Shown here piece by piece: positions 8,307 to 16,717 of a stretch of DNA of 64,000 nt. A program made the translations under genes and the position numbers. The stretch is from Virgibacillus dokdonensis (GTDB lineage: Bacteria > Bacillota > Bacilli > Bacillales > Amphibacillaceae), in the NCBI RefSeq assembly GCF_900166595.1, contig NZ_LT745763.1:2724986-2788985 (forward strand), read 5' to 3'. Under the pieces are notes generated by a model, which saw only the letters and a program-made list of their open reading frames with translations, had not been told where the DNA came from and made no database searches. The stretch's first letter is position 1. Every line of letters begins with the position of its first letter.

Positions 8307-10025
8307 ATGATTATGGCTAACATTCAAGGAATTGCTGCATCTTCAGGTATCGCTATTGCCAAAGCATACCTATTAGAAACTCCAGACTTATCATTTGAAA
8401 AAATCACGACAGCTACCCCTCAAGTGGAAATAGAACGACTTGATAAAGCACTTGAAATTTCCAAGCAAGAATTAGAGCAAATTAAAGCTCATACGAAAGA
8501 AAATATTGGTGATGAGCATGCGGAAATTTTTTCTGCTCATTTGTTAGTACTTAGTGACCCTGAATTGATTAATCCTATGAAGAATAAAATGAATGAAGAA
8601 AATGTAAACGCAGAAGCTGCGCTAGATGAAGTTGCTACCATGTTTATCGACATGTTCAAAAATATGGACAATGATTATATGCGAGAAAGAGCAGCAGATA
8701 TATACGATGTAACAAAGCGTGTTAAAGCCCATCTATTAGGGGTTACTTTCCCAGACCCTGCATTGATTGATGAAGAAGTAATTGTAATTGCAAAAGACTT
8801 AACACCATCCGATACTGCGCAATTAAACAGAGATTTCGTTAAAGGCTTTGCGACAGATATTGGTGGCCGTACATCCCACTCAGCTATTATGGCAAGATCG
8901 CTTGAGATCCCAGCAGTTGTTGGTACAAAAGAAGTGACGAGCACCATCCAAAAAGATGATTTAATCATCGTTGATGGTAATGAAGGGGTTGTAATTGTTA
9001 ACCCAACGGAAGAAATAGTCGCAACTTATGAGAAAAAACAAGAAGAATTTGCCAAGCAAAAACAAGAGTGGGCAAAACTAAAAAACGAACCTACATTAGC
9101 TGCAGATGGCGAACAAGTAGAACTAGCAGCAAATATTGGTACACCAGATGACGTACTAGGCGTTTTAGACAATGGTGGGGAAGGTGTCGGCTTATACCGT
9201 ACAGAGTTTTTATATATGGGGAAGAGTCAGCTCCCAACAGAAGAAGAACAGTTCACGGCATATAAATCCGTGCTTGAGCAAATGGATGGAAAACCTGTTG
9301 TTGTTCGTACTTTAGATATTGGTGGGGACAAAGAGTTAAACTACTTAGATCTCCCTAAAGAATTAAATCCATTTCTAGGTTTCCGTGCCATTCGTTTTTG
9401 CCTAGATAATGAGCATGTATTCCGTCCACAATTACGTGCATTACTACGGGCTAGCGTTTATGGAAATCTAAAAATTATGTTCCCAATGATCGCTACGTTG
9501 GAAGAGTTTCGCCAAGCAAAAGCCATTCTAATGGATGAAAAAGAGGCTCTTTTAAAAGAAGGAAAAGAAGTATCCGATCATATTGAAATAGGGATCATGG
9601 TAGAAATCCCTTCAACTGCCGTTATTGCAAAACAATTTGCAAAAGAGGTAGACTTCTTCAGTATCGGTACAAACGACCTTATCCAATATACGATGGCCGC
9701 AGACCGAATGAACGAACAAGTTTCCTACTTGTACCAACCATACCACCCAGCCATTTTAAATTTGGTAAACAATGTTATTGAAGCTGCTCACAGTGAAGAT
9801 AAATGGGTAGGCATGTGTGGGGAAATGGCAGGAGATGCTATTGCGATTCCTATTTTACTCGGTCTTGGTTTAGATGAATTCAGTATGAGCGCTACATCTA
9901 TTTTACCTGCACGTACACAAATACGTGACCTAGATAAAGGAAAGTTAGCATCCTATAAGGACGAACTTCTTTCTATGAGCACCGCTGAAGAAGTGGTCCA
10001 ATTTATTAAAGAAAAAACAGAATAA
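8307..10025 (+). CDS. ptsI: PTS enzyme I (phosphoenolpyruvate-protein phosphotransferase)
   Basis: Enzyme I takes phosphate from phosphoenolpyruvate and passes it to HPr to drive sugar uptake. With the ATG at 8307 the protein has 572 residues, the family length. The longer frame from 8247 is disfavoured because GAAAGG sits ~7 nt before 8307. Domains: N-terminal HPr-binding part, phospho-histidine domain ([12 protein letters not shown], active His near 190) and the C-terminal PEP-binding barrel ([38 protein letters not shown]). There is no ptsH upstream, unlike the usual ptsHI pair, so HPr must be encoded elsewhere. Confidence 0.97.
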   Translation: MIMANIQGIAASSGIAIAKAYLLETPDLSFEKITTATPQVEIERLDKALEISKQELEQIKAHTKENIGDEHAEIFSAHLLVLSDPELINPMKNKMNEENVNAEAALDEVATMFIDMFKNMDNDYMRERAADIYDVTKRVKAHLLGVTFPDPALIDEEVIVIAKDLTPSDTAQLNRDFVKGFATDIGGRTSHSAIMARSLEIPAVVGTKEVTSTIQKDDLIIVDGNEGVVIVNPTEEIVATYEKKQEEFAKQKQEWAKLKNEPTLAADGEQVELAANIGTPDDVLGVLDNGGEGVGLYRTEFLYMGKSQLPTEEEQFTAYKSVLEQMDGKPVVVRTLDIGGDKELNYLDLPKELNPFLGFRAIRFCLDNEHVFRPQLRALLRASVYGNLKIMFPMIATLEEFRQAKAILMDEKEALLKEGKEVSDHIEIGIMVEIPSTAVIAKQFAKEVDFFSIGTNDLIQYTMAADRMNEQVSYLYQPYHPAILNLVNNVIEAAHSEDKWVGMCGEMAGDAIAIPILLGLGLDEFSMSATSILPARTQIRDLDKGKLASYKDELLSMSTAEEVVQFIKEKTE

Positions 10026-10032
10026 GTTAGAT

Positions 10033-10064
10033 AAAACCGCAGAACGCTTTCGTTTTGCGGTTTT
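10033..10064 (+). terminator. ptsI terminator
   Basis: AAAACCGCA and TGCGGTTTT form a strong stem just after the ptsI stop. It ends in T-rich sequence and is nearly symmetric, so it could work in both directions. Confidence 0.85.
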
Positions 10065-10456
10065 ATACTACTATTTTAATATGTCTTTTGTTGTCATCGT
10101 ACAATTGCAAATGCGTTTTCGTTTTTCTTCATTCCCTCCCCCTGCAGGTCTACGGTATACAGGGCTAACTAAGAAACACTATTCGCATCTTTTATTATTC
10201 ATGCTAATAGCCTACGTAGTACTTTTCATCCTCCCTTCTCCCCTAAGTGAAGAAAAATTTTTTAGTAGGACTGTTGTTATTACATTTTCCCTGTCATGGT
10301 ACTATTTCCCCGTCTCATTATAACCGCTTATAACTAACGACTATTCCTTTTTTAGTACGCTGGGTATTGGAAAGATATTTTCTGTTATTTAAGATAAAAG
10401 CATTTTATTTGCCCACTTATTAGTCTGTTTTTCTCATTCAAGAAAAATTGTTTTGT
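10065..10456. other. Gene-free stretch between ptsI and the TatD-like gene
   Basis: The plus ORF at 10081-10323 (80 codons) has no ribosome binding site and no recognisable family. I see no other gene, RNA or clear terminator for the minus-strand thi operon here. Confidence 0.4.
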
Positions 10457-11236
10457 TTAAAACAGCGAGAAAAAATAACTTGCATTCGCGTATAATTGCT
10501 TATATACAACTTCTAATGGTGCTGCTTTCAGTTGTGACATTTTATGTACTGCTCGATGAATCATACTGGGTTCTGTCATTTCGCCTGCGAACGGCCCTTC
10601 AAAAGGCCACGGTCCATCTGTTTCCACCATCATATGCGTTAAGGGGTACCTTCGTACAAGCTGTTGGATCTCTTTTTCATAGCAAACATCTGGCGTAATC
10701 GATATTAAATATTCATTTTCTATCATCCGTTCTACGGTTCGTTTACTGCCTTTGAACCAATGAAAATGTGCTTTTTGAATAGAATGCTTTTCTAATAGAT
10801 CACATACGACATCTGCATCTTCATAAACGGCATGCAAACTAATTGGTAGGTCAAGCCGCTTGGCTAGCTTTATAAATGCCTCTAGGACTTTGATATAAGC
10901 TTCTAATTTTAATTTTGGATCTGCTTGCCGTTTATAATATGGTAAACCAACCTCACCAATAGCGACCACTTCATAATGGTGCTTTTCGATATACAGCAAC
11001 AAATCTGCCAGATCTTCCTCTGTTGGAAGGGTTTGCTCAGGATGAAAACCAAACGCAGGCTTCACCCTTTCAAATTGTTTGTGTAAATCAAGATTTACTT
11101 TGCAAGATGGTAAGTCATAGGACACGCTAACCATTGCTTCTAGTTTCGTTCGCTCTGTTTGCTGGAGGATTTGTTGTCGTTCCTTTTGTTTATACATGTC
11201 TAGATGGATATGTGCATCGATAATAGCTACATTCAT
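10457..11236 (-). CDS. TatD-family metal-dependent hydrolase
   Basis: A 259-residue amidohydrolase-fold protein of the TatD group. Metal ligands are visible: DAHIHLD near residue 8, a Glu in AIGEVGLPY near 95, a His in SLHAVY near 132, HFHWF near 155 and Asp in ETDGPWPF near 203. It is the last gene of the thiYXZ operon, 2 nt after the ABC ATPase stop, so translational coupling is likely. Other TatD members are deoxyribonucleases; the operon context suggests a role in processing a thiamine-related pyrimidine instead. That is inference only. Confidence 0.8.
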   Translation of the reverse strand: MNVAIIDAHIHLDMYKQKERQQILQQTERTKLEAMVSVSYDLPSCKVNLDLHKQFERVKPAFGFHPEQTLPTEEDLADLLLYIEKHHYEVVAIGEVGLPYYKRQADPKLKLEAYIKVLEAFIKLAKRLDLPISLHAVYEDADVVCDLLEKHSIQKAHFHWFKGSKRTVERMIENEYLISITPDVCYEKEIQQLVRRYPLTHMMVETDGPWPFEGPFAGEMTEPSMIHRAVHKMSQLKAAPLEVVYKQLYANASYFFSLF

Positions 11237-11238
11237 GC

Positions 11239-11973
11239 TTACTCCCTCAATTCATAATAAAGCTGTTTTTTATAATCTAAAAAAGATTTGCTTAACACAA
11301 GTTCCTCTTCACGTGGTCTCTCAAAGGGGATAACAAGCTCCCTTTGAATCCTTGCTGGTTTATTTGACAATACAAGAATTCGATCGGATAAAAATAATGC
11401 TTCTTCAATATTATGGGTAACAAACAAAATGGATCTTCGATGTTTTTCCCATATAGATAGTAACCACTTTTGCATTTCCGCTCTCGTAAATTCATCCAAA
11501 GCAGAAAAAGGTTCATCTAAACAAATCATCGATTGTGGACTCTTCATACTACGAAGAAAAGAAACACGCTGTTTCATGCCTCCTGACAATTCATGCGGGT
11601 ATGCTTGCTCGTAACCTTGTAACCCAGCTTTGGCAATCATTTCCCGTGCTTCTTCTTCATCTGTCTTGCCAAGAACAATTTCTTCCCCAAGCAAAACATT
11701 TTGTAAAACCGTTCGCCATGGAAAAAGCGAAGCGTTCTGTGGCATATAGCTAATATTTCCACGTAATCCCGAAATATCCTGTCCATTTAAATAAATAGCA
11801 CCTGTATCTGGAGCGGTAATGCCACCAATTATATTAAATAATGTACTCTTCCCGCTCCCTGATGGACCTAATATAGACACAAACTCACCATCTTGAACCG
11901 AAAAAGAAAGTTGCTGTAACACTTGCTGATTACCAAACGATTTACTTACATTTTGTACGTCTAATTTCCCCAT
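11239..11973 (-). CDS. thiZ: ABC transporter ATPase for thiamine pyrimidine precursor
   Basis: A 244-residue ATP-binding subunit of the nitrate/taurine/HMP importer type. Walker A GPSGSGKST at residues 36-44, Q-loop YMPQN near 77, signature LSGGMKQR near 129-136, Walker B MICLDEP near 149-155, and the H-loop in VTHNIEEA. AAGGAG precedes the ATG. It works with the permease and binding protein encoded upstream in the same operon. The thiamine assignment rests on the riboswitch and on the THI5/NMT1-type binding protein. Confidence 0.88.
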   Translation of the reverse strand: MGKLDVQNVSKSFGNQQVLQQLSFSVQDGEFVSILGPSGSGKSTLFNIIGGITAPDTGAIYLNGQDISGLRGNISYMPQNASLFPWRTVLQNVLLGEEIVLGKTDEEEAREMIAKAGLQGYEQAYPHELSGGMKQRVSFLRSMKSPQSMICLDEPFSALDEFTRAEMQKWLLSIWEKHRRSILFVTHNIEEALFLSDRILVLSNKPARIQRELVIPFERPREEELVLSKSFLDYKKQLYYELRE

Positions 11974-12017
11974 TTCATTCTCCTTCTTCCATATCGCAAT
12001 GAAAAACTATAGCGTTA

Positions 12018-12782
12018 TTATTCATCTTCTTGAGCAGGCGCTTTTACCACTTTTCGTTCTACAAAAGAAAGCAGTCCAAAAAACAGTAAACTTAACGTGA
12101 CAATAAACAAAATCGCAACAAATACGCGATCCGTTCGAAACGATGAGGAAGCAAGTGTCATATAATAACCAATTCCCTCACTCGCACCAAGCCATTCGGA
12201 AATAACTGCCCCCATTACACTATAAGTAGCTGCGATTTTCAAGCCACTGAATAGGGATGGTAAGGCATGTGGCCATTCTAATTTGAAGAAGATTTGCCGT
12301 TTATTGGCACCAGCCATTAGCATATAATGATGTAATTCACGACTTGTTTGTCGAAACCCACCCAAAGTAGCTATCGTGATTGGAAAAAAACAGACGAGTG
12401 TAATCACAATTAATTTAGGTAATATGCCAAAGCCGAACCAAACAACGAGTAATGGAGCTAAAATAATGATTGGAATATTTTGTGAAATTATTAATAATGG
12501 ATAGATCGCCTCTCGTAAAACTGGCACTAAATGTAAACAAATAGCAACTAGGATTCCAACACTACTGCCAATAACAAATCCTATCACAGATAGTTGAATG
12601 GTTGCCCAGAGATGATGATTGTAATCGCTCCAGCCAATGATGGTTTCTTGCCCAATAGATGTAGGGGGAGGCAAGATCCATTCCGGAACCTCAAATAGCT
12701 TACTTGCTGTCTCCCAAATGATAATCAAAAGGATGAGGACCAAAGCTGGCCGCCATCCTCTTCTCAATACATTCCTATCCAT
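12018..12782 (-). CDS. thiX: ABC transporter permease for thiamine pyrimidine precursor
   Basis: An inner-membrane permease of the BPD_transp_1 family with about six membrane helices and the EAA-type loop (HYMLMAGANKRQIFFKLEWPHALP) that docks the ATPase. The longer frame from 12866 is unlikely. The ATG at 12782 overlaps the stop of the preceding gene as TAATG and gives 254 residues, a normal length. It lies between the MTH1187-like gene and thiZ and is co-transcribed with them. Confidence 0.86.
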   Translation of the reverse strand: MDRNVLRRGWRPALVLILLIIIWETASKLFEVPEWILPPPTSIGQETIIGWSDYNHHLWATIQLSVIGFVIGSSVGILVAICLHLVPVLREAIYPLLIISQNIPIIILAPLLVVWFGFGILPKLIVITLVCFFPITIATLGGFRQTSRELHHYMLMAGANKRQIFFKLEWPHALPSLFSGLKIAATYSVMGAVISEWLGASEGIGYYMTLASSSFRTDRVFVAILFIVTLSLLFFGLLSFVERKVVKAPAQEDE

Positions 12783-13072
12783 TACCGATATTTCTCCGTT
12801 AACGTATCCATCGAAGCCCCTGATGGCTGGAAAAATATCTTCACTTGCGAAATAACGCTTGGACAACCTAATTCTTCCATCCGCTGGTTCATTTTCTCCA
12901 CAATCTCAAGCAAGTTGGATAATTCCCCTTCCATCGTCGTTTCCAAAGGGCTTACATGATAAGGAACCCCAGAAGCATCAATAATCGCAATCGCTTCATC
13001 TACATAAGGAATTACATCTTCCCCGTTTTTCGTTTTTGGTATAATTTGTACACTTACAAGTGCATTAGCCAT
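12782..13072 (-). CDS. MTH1187/YkoF-type thiamine-binding protein
   Basis: A 96-residue protein of the MTH1187 (Thiamine_BP, formerly DUF77) family, with VSVQIIPK at the start, the VSPLETTMEGE segment and SVISQVKIFFQPSG near the end. Relatives form small ferredoxin-like oligomers, and the YkoF branch binds thiamine. It sits between thiY and thiX under the TPP riboswitch, consistent with a ligand-buffering role during uptake, which is inferred. GGAGGAG lies ~7 nt before the ATG. Confidence 0.82.
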   Translation of the reverse strand: MANALVSVQIIPKTKNGEDVIPYVDEAIAIIDASGVPYHVSPLETTMEGELSNLLEIVEKMNQRMEELGCPSVISQVKIFFQPSGASMDTLTEKYR

Positions 13073-13168
13073 GACGTCTCCTCCGTTACTTCTGTTTTGA
13101 ATCTAAGTGTTCGCCACAAAATAATGTGACGTTTGCTCATTTATTGTTTAACGAATCCTTGCTCTTGC

Positions 13169-14170
13169 TTAGTTGTTTGGTAAAAATTCATTCGTAAACG
13201 CTTTTTCACTGTCAAGAGGCTTATCAAGTAAATCATTGTCATACATCCAGGTCGAATAATTTTCCCATACTTCTAGTTTTTGTTCGCCCCATCTAGCTGC
13301 ATCATCTTGATACTTATCCGCTAACCATTTTTGACTTGCCTTTACTAAGTCTGCGTCCAAATCAGGCTCGGCTTGAATTAAAATCTCGGCCGCTTCATCA
13401 GGGTTTTCAATTGCTAGTTCATACCCTTTTGTTACAGCAGCTAAAAATTGCTTAATCGTATCTGGGTCTTCTTCTATCATCGTTTCATTGGTTGCCAATA
13501 CTGGCGTATAGTAATCTAATTTTTCCGTATAATCAGTAAGATAAACCATATTGATCTCTTCATTTCGAAGTTCCGCTTCAATGCCTGTCCAACCATAAAA
13601 TATCCAAGCAAAATCAATATCACGTTCTACCGCAGTAAAGAAATCGGTATCGCCCATATTAACAATGTCCACTTTCTCAACGTCAGCATCATCTTGCTTC
13701 ATCAACGAGCTAATTACTGCTTTTTCAAGGGGGGCACCCCAGCCGCCATACGTTTTTCCTTCGAAGTCTTTAGGCTCGGTAATATCTTTTTCCTTTGGCG
13801 AGGCAAATCCAGACGTATTATGCTGAATAACTGCTGCAATTGATACAATAGGGATATCTTGTACTCTTGCTTCCGTAATCCCTTCTTGGTAACTTACACC
13901 AAAATCAGCCTTACCAGAAGCCACTAATTGATCAGCACCTGCTTCTCCTGGCATCTTAATATCAACATCCAATCCTTGCTCTTCAAAGTAACCTTTTTCC
14001 TTCGCTACATAGAGTCCTGTATGATTCGTATTTGGCGTCCAATCAAGCACTACAGAAACTTCTTTTCGTGCTTTATCTGCTGATTTTTCTTCTTTACCTT
14101 GCTCACTGTCATTTGCATTGCATGCTGTTAGTAAAACAATGAGCAAACTAAGCATAATAAATCTTTTCAA
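13169..14170 (-). CDS. thiY: Thiamine pyrimidine-precursor binding lipoprotein
   Basis: A 333-residue NMT1/THI5-like periplasmic-type binding protein, first gene after the TPP riboswitch. It begins with a lipoprotein signal and lipobox LLTAC (Cys17 would be acylated), a linker, then the ligand domain VSVVLDWTPNTNHTGLYVAK, with GKADFGVSY near 110. In B. halodurans the homologous ThiY binds a formylated aminopyrimidine salvaged from degraded thiamine; the same ligand is likely here but not proven. Anchored outside the membrane, it delivers to ThiX/ThiZ. Confidence 0.88.
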   Translation of the reverse strand: MKRFIMLSLLIVLLTACNANDSEQGKEEKSADKARKEVSVVLDWTPNTNHTGLYVAKEKGYFEEQGLDVDIKMPGEAGADQLVASGKADFGVSYQEGITEARVQDIPIVSIAAVIQHNTSGFASPKEKDITEPKDFEGKTYGGWGAPLEKAVISSLMKQDDADVEKVDIVNMGDTDFFTAVERDIDFAWIFYGWTGIEAELRNEEINMVYLTDYTEKLDYYTPVLATNETMIEEDPDTIKQFLAAVTKGYELAIENPDEAAEILIQAEPDLDADLVKASQKWLADKYQDDAARWGEQKLEVWENYSTWMYDNDLLDKPLDSEKAFTNEFLPNN

Positions 14171-14363
14171 TCTGTCTCCTCCTCCAGTATAACTACAGCT
14201 ATGTAAGGTGCAGAGAATAAGGAAAACTTTATTTCACGATCGACTTAGCTTTCCCTTCATTGATGGATAAATAACCTGATTGGGAAGTCTAGCAACAATC
14301 CATTCTCTCTTAGATTTGTTGTTGATATTGGATGTTTATCATTTTGAAAAGCACGCATGAGTT

Positions 14364-14405
14364 TAAAAAAAGCCTTAGGCGATTACGTACACCTAGGGCT
14401 TTTTG
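14364..14405 (-). terminator. Expression-platform terminator of the TPP riboswitch
   Basis: On the minus strand AAAAAGCCCTAGG and CCTAAGGCTTTTTTT pair into a stem with a run of seven T. It lies ~32 nt after the aptamer and ~190 nt before thiY, as expected for transcription attenuation when thiamine pyrophosphate is bound. Confidence 0.88.
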
Positions 14406-14436
14406 CACATGCAAATGATACTTTCTTGTCGACATG

Positions 14437-14520
14437 TTCCCTACGCTGGTTTTACCCAGATCAGGTTCTAAGAGTCCGTATCTTAAGGATACAATCTCAA
14501 CCAGCAACACTGGTCCCCCT
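14437..14520 (-). promoter_or_regulatory. TPP riboswitch aptamer (THI box)
   Basis: On the minus strand the conserved THI-box elements appear in order: AGGGGGACC, the GCTGGTTGAGA core, a variable hairpin, GGACTCTTAGAACCTGATCT and GGGTAAAACCAGCGTAGGGAA. It controls the thiYXZ operon by binding thiamine pyrophosphate. Confidence 0.96.
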
Positions 14521-14536
14521 ACAACGCTTGTATGCT

Positions 14537-14562
14537 ATTATATAGTTGTCTTTCCATAAGTA
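14537..14562 (-). promoter_or_regulatory. Promoter of the thi operon
   Basis: On the minus strand TATAAT (14542-14537) lies ~17 nt before the aptamer; a weak -35 region (TTACTT) sits 15 bp upstream of it. The decayed helicase gene ends immediately upstream of this promoter. Confidence 0.55.
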
Positions 14563-14569
14563 ACTATGC

Positions 14570-15974
14570 CATATTTGAAGGGATTTAGCAAGTTTTACTG
14601 CCCCCTAATAACGTGTCTTCAAGCTCTGCGTATATTTAATCCCTGTAAAACAAGAATTTCTCTTTTCAATTCCTTTAAGTCTATATCATCTACCGACTTT
14701 TCCAACGGAACATTCCATTTCTCTTATTGTTCAAGACCCTCTTCTAAATAATTTTCTGTATCTAGTTTCTTGATTTTCCTTAAAAATCTTGAACGTTCCT
14801 TATCGGTTTGTTTATATAATTTAACCAACCTTTTATATCTTCTTTTTAAGGATAAATAGAGTTGCCTCAATAGATGAGCTTAGTCTTCTTTGCAATAACA
14901 TCATCGCAAATGCCGTACTTTGACTACCATTATTTATTGCTCGATTGAAATATTGAGTTCCATATTCCGTTACTGCATCATATAACTCTAAAATAAAATG
15001 GAATTGTCTTTGACGTACGTTTTGGAAAAATCAGTGTTCCATTCAAAATTGCTGAGATTTTCTTTTAAACGTCTAATGTTTCCTGGATTGGCTCATCCAT
15101 ACTCATACTAGAAAAGACGTCTTCATCATTTAATTCCATTAAATGTCTGAATTTTCCTTATCCTCTTTATGTGGTGTTGCGGTTAACAACAGACAATGTT
15201 CCGATTTTCTTAGCAATGCTTCTCCCAACTGATAGAGTTTTGTTCTAAAGGTTTTCTTCTTAGCAGTTCCTTGTGTATAAGCAGCCATTTTATGAGCTTC
15301 GTCAATTATTATTAAGTCAAAAAACTAGCTTCTTGCATAAGTACTCTTACATCATCACGTATATCCCAATACACGAAGCTAGACAGCAGGAATTTCCCGC
15401 AAAAGGGTTTTTTACTCCATATTCATTTACCACATTCCGATTGATAATGTGAAAATGTAGACCAAATTTCTCACTCAGTTCTGCTTGCCATTGTTTCCAA
15501 ACAAAAGGTGGAACTAGAATAAGAATACGATTGACGACTACCCGTGCTTTTAACTCCTTCATCAGCATACCTGCCATAATTGATAATTGTTTTACCTGCA
15601 CCTGGGTCGTCTGCTAGCAAAAAACAGGTCTGTGGTACTTGAAGCATTCTGCCATATACTGCTTCTATTTGATGTGGAAGTGGCAATAATTTTTCATTTC
15701 CTAGTGTTCTTGTTCCGGAAAACCTCATTTCATTTTCAAGAAGCAAGTATTGAATATAATTTAGTACATCTGCTGCCTGTATATAGTCATTCTTTTTCGA
15801 ATTCAGTTGTTGGAAGTCTTTTATCCTTTCTTGTTCCATCATTAATTCATAATATTAATTTGTATCACGTCCAATTGCTTCCAGGATACAAAAACCTTCA
15901 ACGAACTCACAGTTTTTTATTTCTACACCCTCTGGAAAGTATGTACTTGATACGACATCTCCTCTTTTAAACAT
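14570..15974 (-). pseudogene. brxHII: BREX type 3 SNF2-like helicase, decayed and truncated
   Basis: The gene starts at ATG 15974 with MFKRGDVVSSTYFPEGVEIK, 26 bp after brxA. An in-frame TAA follows Thr-Asn near codon 43, after which the same frame resumes YYELMMEQER. Walker A (ADDPGAGKTI) near 15600 is followed by a frameshift into VNRILILVPPFVWKQW. Further frame changes separate LIIIDEAHKMAAYTQG (DEAH box, ~15310) and LLLTATPHKEDKEN (~15180). The frame dissolves at ~14570, so the C-terminal helicase half is missing. Intact relatives are ~1000 residues, of which perhaps 450 remain. It is certainly not expressed as a working helicase. Confidence 0.85.
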
Positions 15975-16000
15975 ACTAAAAAACCTTATTCTGCGGGTTT

Positions 16001-16717
16001 TTATATTGGATTTCTTTCAATTACTAAATCTTTAACTCCTTGGCGATAAAAAGAAAATGATTTTCTTTCCCGTAACTCTGTGATATTTAGTTCACAGTTA
16101 AACGGGAAAAATAATGGATGATTTTCGATTAAATCTACGTGTAGTGCATCACTATCCAATACATTTAATAAAATTTGCACGAAGAATGATTGTATCAGTG
16201 AACTAGTAATTATGATCTTTTCACTTATAGTATAAATACTTTTACTTACTGGTTGAATGATATTCCAAGCCTTCATACTTCCTAATACCGCGCTAGTTGC
16301 AACCTCAACCCGTCTTCGGTCACCATATGCTTCCTTCATCCGATTGTTAATTGCTTTACTTGAAACTTCGTCTTGTAATTGAAACAGTCGACCAAATTCA
16401 TTCGAAACATCTTTGAAAAAGGGGTACGCAGCAATCGTTAATCCCCAGTGTACAAGAAGCCTCTCTTCATTTGTTAATTGACTAAATTCCTCCAGAATTT
16501 CGTCACGAATTGGTTTCAACTCATCATCAACTCGATACCATATTTTCATTAACATCGTAATGGCATTTTTTCTTGATTTTACACCTGTAATATCATCACG
16601 TAAATAGTTGTCTAAAACGGTGTACATCTCTTTACGCGAATGCTTCTTGGTTTGATTAGCTGTATAATCCAGGTGATTTAGCAAAACTTTTTGATCAAAA
16701 CCGACTGGTTTACTCAC
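16001..16717 (-). CDS. brxA: BREX protein BrxA (DUF1819)
   Basis: A 238-residue BrxA/DUF1819 protein, a small predicted DNA-binding component of BREX phage-exclusion systems. Visible features are RKEMYTVLDNYL near residue 30, KSRKNAITMLMKIW near 48 and LLVHWGLTIAAYPFF near 84. It starts with GTG and overlaps the pglZ stop by 8 nt, indicating translational coupling. In other BREX types brxA is usually first; here it is the last intact gene before the helicase relic. The start and reading frame look intact. Confidence 0.85.
   Translation of the reverse strand: MSKPVGFDQKVLLNHLDYTANQTKKHSRKEMYTVLDNYLRDDITGVKSRKNAITMLMKIWYRVDDELKPIRDEILEEFSQLTNEERLLVHWGLTIAAYPFFKDVSNEFGRLFQLQDEVSSKAINNRMKEAYGDRRRVEVATSAVLGSMKAWNIIQPVSKSIYTISEKIIITSSLIQSFFVQILLNVLDSDALHVDLIENHPLFFPFNCELNITELRERKSFSFYRQGVKDLVIERNPI

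Noticed and set aside
10081..10323. Plus-strand ORF of 80 codons after ptsI
   Set aside because: No ribosome binding site, placed after a strong terminator, and no family resemblance.
14566..14751. Plus-strand ORF of 61 codons
   Set aside because: It is antisense to the decayed BREX helicase and has no start signal.
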